NCBI GenBank assembly: GCA_013396755.1
Contig: VWZF01002437.1
Location: 1,806,791 to 1,870,790 of the forward strand
Reading direction: 5' to 3'
DNA length: 64,000 nt
Source: Sclerurus mexicanus
Taxonomy: Eukaryota > Chordata > Aves > Passeriformes > Furnariidae
The position numbers and the translations under genes are program-made. Of this stretch, positions 53,201 through 61,621 are shown one piece after another; positions within the stretch are counted from its first letter, which is position 1, and each line of letters opens with the position of its first letter. The notes beneath the pieces were generated by a model. The model ran no database searches and was not told the origin of the DNA. It worked only from the letters and a program-made list of their open reading frames with translations.

Positions 53201-56200
53201 TGACACATTTATTTATAGAAAGGCTGGGATTTGGTACAGGTAATCATGTTTCACAGAGATCCTATCTGATGAATACAGAACAAGTAGGGCTAGAAACTGA
53301 GAGGTTCCAGTAGGTAGGATAGTACCTTTCAACACAGCTCCCACAGTGAGCAACAAACTGCACCTACATGGCATGAGCCCTTCACTCTAACACTGATGGA
53401 GAGAGAATGACTCCTGAATCAAGAGTTCAGTCCAACATGAGGGATAGCATAATGAAGATGCTAATCTTCTGACGAAGAGAATGAACAAGAAGTGATTTAG
53501 GTATTGATGAGAGAGCAAAAAGTGTGATTTGGCTCTTTTCTGAAATCAGCAGCTGAGCTCAGAAGCTGCCAGAAGTACCGACAGGCAAGGAAGGCCACAG
53601 AAAGCACAGTCAAGAGGACTCTTCACAGAGAACTGTTCAGAGCTGACACAACAGAAATGTAATACTCCTTGGGGTGAATGGGCATATCTAATCTTATTTG
53701 AGTTCTGCTAAAAGATCTTGTCAGGAGAACAGGTAGGTGAGCTACTCTAAAGTTCCAAACCTGAATGTAGAAACTATGGAGGCCAGAGCATGGTCTGGAG
53801 GCCTGATGGGAGGGGTCTCCAGCCCATAGGTTCATAGACAGAGATCTCGGAATTTGACAGAAAGGAGGCAAAAGGTCAGGATGTACAGTGAAGCCAGTGA
53901 ACAACTGCTGGGGGAGTGAGAGCTTAATGAGGAGACAACACTATCGTTTTTCAAGCAATTTAAATTCTCAGTGCCTTGAGAAGCCTCTTAAAAATACCTT
54001 CTTTGAGTCCTGGAAAAGCTGCAGTCCAATCAACACAGCCTATAAGTATGCCAAGAGAAAAAAGACGGAGGAGGAAAAACACAGAAAAAAATATGGCCTG
54101 AATCAAAGAACAATCACAAAAGCTGAAAGTTGTTTGTGAAATCATTGAAAATGAGTATTTATATGACAAGCAATATTTTAAGAGCCAGCTGTTAATACCT
54201 GGAGATCTCTCTTTGTAGACACAAGTGGTCAAGGCCACAAGCCAGTAGTCTTCTGCATAAGAACAGGCCTCTCCATATGTAGATTTTATCAATAGGAAGC
54301 AGATGTGAAAGAAAGCAAAGCTAAAAGATATAAAATCAAGGACTGTTTAGACTCTGTTTAGGACACAGTGCATAAATATGAATCTCTAGTTTCTGCTGTC
54401 ATTGTTAAACACTTGCCCCACAAATAGCATATCATGCAGTAGGTATCAAGTTTGTGGAGCAGGTGAGTTCTGTGGTACATCATCTTATTCTGGCACTAAA
54501 TACAGTTCAGAGACAGGAGCTTGCTGTGGTGCCGCATAGCTCAGTCTTCTGACTGTACACAAAGGATTCCTTCCCACAGGGCACAAGACATGCGCTTTAA
54601 ACTTACTGATATTTTGTTCCCTCTGTACTGAGACCTCAGTTTCTTCATAAATTTGCCTTTATGAATGCCATATGCAAGTGGATGGCCTGGTTTTGGAATT
54701 CCAACTAACTGCTCTAAAGCTGGAGGGGGTATCTGCACGCTATCCCAGATCAATTCTGACACTACAGCACAGACATACACACACTGACAGGTCAAGCACA
54801 TCCACACAGCACTGAGTAAGAAATCTGTGGCTTTTCAATTTAGCCATGCCTTCCCACCCATATCATGCTACCTCTTTCCTTATACCAATATTACTGGGTT
54901 GGAGGCTGTAGAATAATAGAATCACTGAAAGATGAGACATGCTGATAAAAGAAATCCTTTGGAAGAAAAAAACCCAAATCTGGATCATTCAGTGATACCT
55001 TTGTAGCGTGTCCCACAGATAGCCTCATGGAAAAATAAGAGAGGTAGTCAGTGCAGGACAGGATTGGAAACGGTTGGGCTTGCTGGTGTGAGTGGGAGAA
55101 GTACATGTCACAGCCAATGCACTGGGCAACTATTCCCTCTGTACAGAGAACTCTATGGTACATTGGCTTATACTTGTCTATTAATACAACAGACAAAATC
55201 AAAGGCCCGGTTCTGTGACAGGGCAGAAACAAGGGCATCCTAAAAGCAGTGATAGCTAGAAACTCTCAGCCTATCTCAACACAGTATGGACTGTTTCCAT
55301 AGGACTTTCAAGTTCCAGTACATAGATCCTTTTCACAATTATATTCTATGGGGTCAGTAAAGACAGGAGAGCCTTCTTCATTTCAGCCATTTGTTAGATT
55401 TGACACTGCCATCAAATAAGGACATAATCCCTCAAACACTGAGCACATGCCACCTACCAACTTCACATCAGTGGCTGTCAGAGGGACCTTCCTAGATTTA
55501 GGATAGAAACAAAAATCAAATGCTTCAGTAGCTTTAGCAGATTATGGAGAGATTTTCAAATAAAACACATTCTGAGTGCTTGACGTCCATTTTGGCAACT
55601 CTCAAATCTTTTTCTTATTGAAAACTGCTATTTGCTATGGTATATGTAAAGACTGGATTTTGCTATACTGGCAGGATTTCAATATATAAAAGCACCACTG
55701 AACATGAAATCTACGCCCTGTAATTAATGAAACTTCATAGGAAATGCTAACATGTATCTCCTAAGGAGGAATTAGTGTGGTAGCAATTGTATGTCACTTA
55801 CCTAGAAGGCACTAACCAGCTCCACCTGTAGCTGCCATTTGTCCTCATTCATTGTTAACAGACTTCTTTGAACTAACACTTGATTAAAATAGAAATATTC
55901 TAATGCAGTCCACTGTACTGTACACTTAACACTCGTATGAATGAAACATGTCCCTAAGCATAATAATCTTCTTCAACTACAGGCAGAGAAGTTCCAAAAT
56001 ACTTCTGGATTTTATTTTAACGTAAATTTTCTTACAATGCTGTAAAAATAATTTACTTGTGTAAATGAATAAAGATAACCCAAGAACGACATTTGTATAT
56101 AAAATCATCTTAATCCAGCAAATCAATTTCCTTTCATTACTGTTGCACTGATAGCACACTTAACCAAAGGCCCATTCAAAGTCCAGCAAACTAGGATCAA

Positions 56201-56536
56201 TTAAATCAGCAGATCTCCTTCTCTTACTATCCCTGCTTATTTAAACAAACCGAGGGACACGGAATGTAACTTGATGTTCTGTCGAAGGGTTACAAATACA
56301 GACTGAAAAAGCAAGTTAACCTCTAAGGAGAGGGCATGTCTGAAATATAACAGTGTTTTAGGAACCTATTTTCTGAGATCAAGCTTGAAAAAATAATAGT
56401 GCTCAATATTCTACTTAAGTTTGAAAACTCAAAGCTTCCTTAGTTCAAAGAATACACATCTTTGATAGCTTATATTAATGGGCTTTACAGAGTATTGTTT
56501 ATGAATATAATACATACATAATGCTGGGTTTAATAT
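50291..56536. other. Intergenic, no gene recognised
   Basis: About 6.2 kb lying between the GC-rich block and the inferred end of NEBL transcription. Frames of 60-115 codons occur on both strands but carry no recognisable domains. Around 53320-53900 the sequence is less AT-rich and could be an old repeat or non-coding exon, but I could not identify it. The left limit of NEBL transcription is uncertain, so some of this could be 3' UTR. Confidence 0.5.
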
Positions 56537-56542
56537 TTTATT
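56537..56542 (-). promoter_or_regulatory. Candidate distal poly(A) signal of NEBL
   Basis: AATAAA on the minus strand, about 4.7 kb after the stop codon. It is followed by a GT/T-rich stretch (tatgtatgtattatatt), which suits a downstream element. Such hexamers are common by chance in AT-rich DNA. Confidence 0.3.
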
Positions 56543-57320
56543 TTAATGACGTTTAATGTTATGCAAAATAAATTGCTATGTTACATCCACTGTGACATCA
56601 ACTAAAATGTGAACTAGTTTGCATAGGTTAGTACTTTGGGCAGCATGATGTTGCTCTAGTCCACCAAAGCTTAAATATTCACAGTGTAGAGGAAGAAACA
56701 GGAATTAAAGCATTTCTACTAAAATATATTTTAATAGCTGGTGTTAACTTTCTGCATAACAAAAGCCAAATTAAGATGATACATCATATGATCCAAGAGT
56801 AAGTTTATCTGTCCTTTGAAAAACAATTGTTACCTTCATAACTGTATACCCCCAAATACAGAACAGTTTTGCAAAATAACTAAAACTTTACACACTTTAA
56901 AGCAAACATAAGCCAAACTGCACAGCGGTTCATTTTTGCTTTTTATATCACACTGCAAAAACCAACAGCTGAGAGAGTTTCCACATCATGCTAATCAATG
57001 TCAATACAGTCATTGCTGTCTTCCAATGGTCTAGCAATTTCTAATAGTAATATTAAATACACAATCGAAATGCTACAGTATAGCTTATTCCCCCCACAAA
57101 ATAATAATAATTAAACAAATGTCAACAACAACTGGATTACAACTTAAGTACAATATGCAAATTCTATTTATCAGACACAAGAAGCATATGAAATTCCTTT
57201 GAATATACTGTTGTAGTGCAGGCAGTTTAGGAAATAGAGCTTTCAGGTTTTCTTTCCAAAGGAGAGATGGGGTTCCTATGGCATAAAGCTGGAGAAAATC
57301 ACTAAAGCATTGCAAAATGG

Positions 57321-57326
57321 TTTATT
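57321..57326 (-). promoter_or_regulatory. Candidate poly(A) signal in NEBL 3' UTR
   Basis: AATAAA on the minus strand, about 3.95 kb after the stop, within a T-rich context. A chance occurrence is possible. Confidence 0.25.
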
Positions 57327-59085
57327 TTTCTACAGCTCACTAGTACTTTGCATTTGCCAGCACATCAGTTTGGAGAACTTCTTTCAACAGCATCTTTTGT
57401 CTGTTTCAGTATACTTTTTAAACATTTACTAACTAAAGCATATTCTACAGTTTAAATGGAGTATTAATCAACTTAATTAAAATTTAAAATTTTATACCCT
57501 GTACTACCTTCTGCCAAAGACTTTTGTATTTGTCATTTCTTTTTCATTGTACAAGATGGCATGCAGTCACTGCACAATGGAAACTAGAATTATTACCTTC
57601 CCAAGTATTGGAGACCTTCCATATCCCTGAGGAGCACTCGGGAGGGACACATTTGTCAAAAACATAATCCATGGGAGGTGATTCTCCATCAAATCCCAAT
57701 CTGCTGAAGTAGTTTATTGTATGTCAAATGTAATCAAGAAAACCCTGTTTCATCAAGATTAAATGCTAATGTTCCATAATGAAAAATTACAACTGCAGTA
57801 TCTGTACGTAGCTTTGTTTAGAAAATGAACATTAGCCAGGCAAGAAAGAGTAATGAAAAGCAAGGCACCCGTTTGTTCTTGTATATATGTATGAAAATGC
57901 TATGTGTTGTTTTCCACATTTATACTTGTGTTAGCAAGAACTAAAGCATTCTCTACAGAATTCTTTGTTTCTAAAATGGGAACGTGAACTTTCAACTTGA
58001 ACTTTGGAACAGCTTTGGAAATTCAGCTCCTTAAAAGTTCTTTCGTTTCCCCAGAAAAATGCTGACTACAGGAAGAAAGAACAGTGAGGGGAATGTGCTG
58101 AAAAGGAATACATACTTTAAAGGTGACAAGACAGCAAATAAGATCTTTTCACCCCTTTATCACGCTGCATGTAACAGGCTCCAACATATGCCTTTTAAAA
58201 CCTGTGCTGGCACAATTTAGTTTATGACTTACTTTCCCTACCTTACAAATTTTGGATCTTAAAAAAACATTTTTATAATTGCACTCTGATAATTTTGAGC
58301 CTTTGATTGCATTGCTTAGAACAAAGCTGCATAATGACACTAAAGTTTGTTTTATATCAAAAAGAAGGAACCACTCCATATAAACATGAATTTCTAAGCA
58401 TATATGACATAAAAAAATTTGATTACATGAATGAGTAACTTAAACCAGATCTTAGTAATTTTACTGACATACCATTCTCAAGAGAAAAACAATTCACATA
58501 CAATTTTGTTTTCTTGACTTTTTTTTGTGAATTGCTTTAGCTGCTCTGTCAGGCTAATGAATATTCAAAATTCACAAAGGAAATTGTATTTTGATCACTT
58601 AGCATAACATAGTTCTCCAATGCCATCAATGCTCATTTTCTCATTTACTTCTCTACATAAAGTGATCAACACTGCAAGTCGTTTCCTCACTTAGGAAGAC
58701 TGATCATGTATTTATAGGTGGAAACTCCCTTTTTTATAACTCACTAAAAACTGCAACTTGATGCAACATAACTATTCTCTATATTTTACTCGGTTAACAA
58801 ACTGACAACTTGTTTTTATTGTTGTCAGCATTACACAGCTAATAGAGCAGCACAGCAGCAAGTGACAGCCAATTGTGCCTCAGGCATCATCTGAAAAATT
58901 TGCTAGCCAGTATAAGATGGAATTCCTCTCCTTGCTGTTGACGGCTGGTAATGAAAACCAACACAGAAACAGACAGCTTGTTTCAAAGCTTCTAGCTCAG
59001 CATACCACATCAGCTTTTTGAAAAAGCCATTTGACTTGCAAAGTTTGCAAATTTCACATGGATGTCACCAGTAATGCACAGGGCT

Positions 59086-59106
59086 CTGCTGCTGCAGCAG
59101 CAGCAG
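59086..59106. repeat. Palindromic CTG/CAG trinucleotide tract
   Basis: Three CTG units (59086-59094) are followed without spacer by four CAG units (59095-59106), so 18 bases form a perfect palindrome. It lies within the inferred NEBL 3' UTR. Confidence 0.95.
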
Positions 59107-60804
59107 CTCCTTATGCAAAACTTTCAAACATTTTAAAGGACAGCAGTCACCCATAGAGATTGCATATTTACAGTAGCAAATCTCTGGGTTTCAATCATAT
59201 TTTTTGAAGTTAGATGCTCCTGGTCAACCTTAGCGTTGAAATTATTAGGCTGCTGACAAGAAAGCACAGGCAATTCCAGAATCATGGACATTTTTTAATT
59301 TGTTGGATTTTTTTTCTAATGCAGTCATTCCATTCTGCTTGGCAGCTGGAATCAGGCCTGTGTTAGTAAAACCTAAAATGAAAATGCATAAGCTTTCTAA
59401 TTCCTAATTGTATGCAAAAATAGAACTTGCAGGTATTTGCATTGACAACTTTCAGTTGACATAACAAATCCATACTGTCTTCATTTTTTAGTCTTTAAAT
59501 AGATATTGTAGGGTTGCCTACTTTGTGAAATGAGAAATACAAAATTGTCTATAAGCTCTATATTTAATTCGACTTTAAAAATTTAAGAAGTGGAAGAAAG
59601 CCAGTGCAGACTCAACACTCTGAGGGTTACTACAAAGGTAACTTCTCTAGCATGTGGCTGAACTCCACAAATTATATTATCAATAAAAACATTTTCTTCA
59701 TCTGCATCCACATGAGTTCCCACATGAATCTTTAACTCTTTTTTTCCTTCCTCTAAGAATTTCTCCCTGGGAGGGAATGCAGCAGCCAGTCAAAGCAAAA
59801 GCAAGTTCCCTGTGACCCAAGCCTGCTGAGACAGTCCCTCTTACAGATCCACTATGTCACCGGTTGGTTGATCCTCTCCTCAGCCTCACAGACTGAGACC
59901 TGGATCTCTCAGTTCTGACTACAAGTTAACAGACACCAAACAGCATGTGTGAAGGTTTGTCAGCAGAATATTTTTACTGTTTTCTACAGATGCCTAAACT
60001 GAACCATAATGGCATAGAATATGTTGGACTTCTGTTTAGTTAGCTTTCCCTTCGGTGTCAGTTATGAGAAAGATCAAGTCAGTAAAAGAAAAATTAATAT
60101 TTCCCCATCATTAAATGTTTGGCAAGCGTACAACCCACTGTTGGATCACCAAGATTTTTGGAGTCAACTGAAGCAATAGGCCATTAATCTGAAATGCACT
60201 ACAATAACCAGAGTTCTCCTCCAGTCCTCGATGGAGGCATAAGTATTTCTGAAGCAGGGGTAGGTACATCAGCTCATCAGCAAAGCAGCCATTAAGCAAG
60301 TTACCTATGGAAGGTAAGAAGGAGGGATCTGACTGCAGGCTTTGTGTGACTGCACAGCACCGGGGCCTCACATGGGATATTTATTTACAGCAGTACAAGT
60401 GAAGATAAAGGAACTAACATGAAGTATTGGTTGTACGTTGCCCTAATGAAAGCTTCTATTTAATTGCTGATTATCGTTAGAAGGAAACAGAAAAGTTGAC
60501 AGGTTTTATACTTTGGATAGTCTTTGCAAGGAATCTTCTGTGGAAGAAAAACTGAAGAATCATGAATCTAGACACGGATCTAACTGATGGATTGGGATGT
60601 AAGCAAAGCTGATAGGTCACTTGAAAATAATTAAAAATAATTAAAAATCCAGAAATAAATGTGTGTATGAAATACTCAGGAAATTTTTACTGTTAAAATA
60701 GATCTGTTTACTGTAAGGCTTCTGGGCAGTAGGGGATTTTATTGGTTTTTTTACTGGCATATTTCTTGTCATTATTTCAAATGACTGAATTTTCTACTCA
60801 ACAT

Positions 60805-60817
60805 TTTATTTTTTATT
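60805..60817 (-). promoter_or_regulatory. Candidate proximal poly(A) signals of NEBL (paired AATAAA)
   Basis: Two AATAAA hexamers lie almost end to end on the minus strand (60817-60812 and 60810-60805), about 460 bases after the NEBL stop codon. A clustered pair is somewhat stronger evidence than a single hexamer and could give a short 3' UTR isoform. No transcript evidence is available here. Confidence 0.35.
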
Positions 60818-61277
60818 AGGATGCTAACTGCTCAAACATTAAACACCTCCCTAATAATTTGAAGATGTGTTCAAATTCAGTGTGTTAACCTCCTGTGACT
60901 TCAGAGTGCCAGAAGAAGGAAATCAATTTTATGGTTGTTTTTATAAAGAGAAATAACCTCTTTGAGGTGTAGGGAAAATATTTCCCCTTTACAGCTAATT
61001 GACCAAGATCTTTATAGGATTGGCAGCACCAGGCTTCCATATATGTTTTTCATTTTGAGAGAGCATGATTATAAGCAATGCTGTTTTCAAAGCTCTGAGC
61101 TTCTTGTGGATTATCTTTACTTTAAAGAATTCTAAACTGGATTCTGAGTGAGAATGCAAACCTTTATAGCAGTGATAACATAATGATCATGTACTCTTAA
61201 AAGATTCTTCTAACATTTTTCTAAAAGGTTAGATTTTGAGTAAATCATAATAAAGCTCAAAGGACTAGAGACAAAAA

Positions 61278-61454
61278 CTAGTTAACAAACTCAATATAAT
61301 TTGCTGGAAGCATTCCTGTTTTCCCAGTTCTCTGAACAGTACCATACATCCAGCCATCATCAATTGGTTGCACATTGATGATATAATCACCATCCCTGAA
61401 GGAAACTTCGTCTTCGTCTTGTGCACTGTAGTCATACATAGCTCTATATGTTCT
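61278..61454 (-). CDS. NEBL: Nebulette (NEBL/LASP2), terminal coding exon with SH3 domain
   Basis: This is the last coding exon of nebulette, an actin-binding protein of the nebulin family that sits at cardiac Z-discs; the shorter LASP2 product from the same locus acts at focal adhesions and actin bundles. The exon encodes 58 residues and a TAG stop (61278-61280). They form almost the whole C-terminal SH3 domain: the ALYDY-like motif AMYDYSAQDEDEVSF, the RT-loop acidic cluster, DDGWMYGTV with the conserved ligand-binding Trp, and the closing LPANYIEFVN. This domain binds proline-rich Z-disc and cytoskeletal partners. The wording DYSAQDEDEVSFRDGDYI identifies nebulette rather than nebulin (DYMAADADEVSF) or LASP1 (DYSAADEDEVSF). 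The start is set by a strong splice acceptor: a T/C-rich tract ending in caacag just before AGA ACA TAT, in phase 0. The nebulin repeats, linker and LIM domain exons lie to the right, outside the window. The exon appears intact. Confidence 0.95.
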   Translation of the reverse strand, partial: RTYRAMYDYSAQDEDEVSFRDGDYIINVQPIDDGWMYGTVQRTGKTGMLPANYIEFVN

Positions 61455-61480
61455 CTGTTGAAGGAAAGAAAACAAGGCTG
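61455..61480 (-). promoter_or_regulatory. 3' splice site of NEBL terminal exon
   Basis: On the minus strand the intron ends in ttgttttctttccttcaacag, a long pyrimidine tract followed by CAG directly before the SH3-coding exon. It keeps the reading frame that joins to the preceding residues at Arg-Thr-Tyr-Arg. Confidence 0.85.
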
Positions 61481-61591
61481 TCAAGTCTCACATCTGAACA
61501 GAGGTAAGTTCCTTCTCTTTGCACAAAGCAGATGAAAAGAGAAGGAAAAAAGGATAGAGGGAGCAAGGCAGAGGACAAAATCACAAGTTAC

Positions 61592-61621
61592 CTGTTGAAA
61601 AGGAACGATACTCTCTCCACC
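61592..61621 (-). CDS. Candidate in-frame NEBL microexon (10 codons)
   Basis: On the minus strand a 30-nt segment is bounded by a plausible acceptor (ttcactgtatttttgacag) and a strong donor (CAG|gtaact), 137 bases before the terminal exon. Translated in phase 0 it reads GGESIVPFQQ and would join to RTYRAMYDYS without shifting frame. As I know the human NEBL and LASP2 proteins, the residues before RTYRAM are SMRSMQHSPNL, so this peptide is not in the standard isoforms. It would be a cassette exon in the linker just before the SH3 domain. The alternative is chance: the segment ends in ttccttttcaacag, resembling a splice-acceptor tract itself, so it may be a decoy or duplicated acceptor rather than an exon. 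Confidence 0.35.

Larger units (their letters stand above)
56537..61277 (-). other. NEBL: Probable NEBL 3' untranslated region (extent uncertain)
   Basis: This is sequence immediately downstream of the NEBL stop codon on the minus strand. It is AT-rich, mostly non-repetitive, free of CR1 or LTR insertions and without convincing reading frames, all compatible with a long 3' UTR. Nebulette and LASP2 transcripts in mammals have a 3' UTR of several kilobases, so I extend the region to the distal hexamer at 56537-56542. Several earlier AATAAA hexamers (listed) could end shorter forms. Within it, 58800-59260 is complex sequence that could be conserved. The exact end cannot be fixed without RNA evidence. 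Confidence 0.4.

Noticed and set aside
54895..54945. Possible antisense CR1 3' end (aatagaatcactgaaagatgag)
   Set aside because: Only about 25 bases resemble CR1 and the similarity does not continue, so chance is the better explanation.
54284..55238. Several 88-115 codon minus-strand frames that might be exons
   Set aside because: They have no domain, no consistent splice sites bounding a shared frame, and no homology I recognise. Their lengths are reachable by chance in 64 kb.
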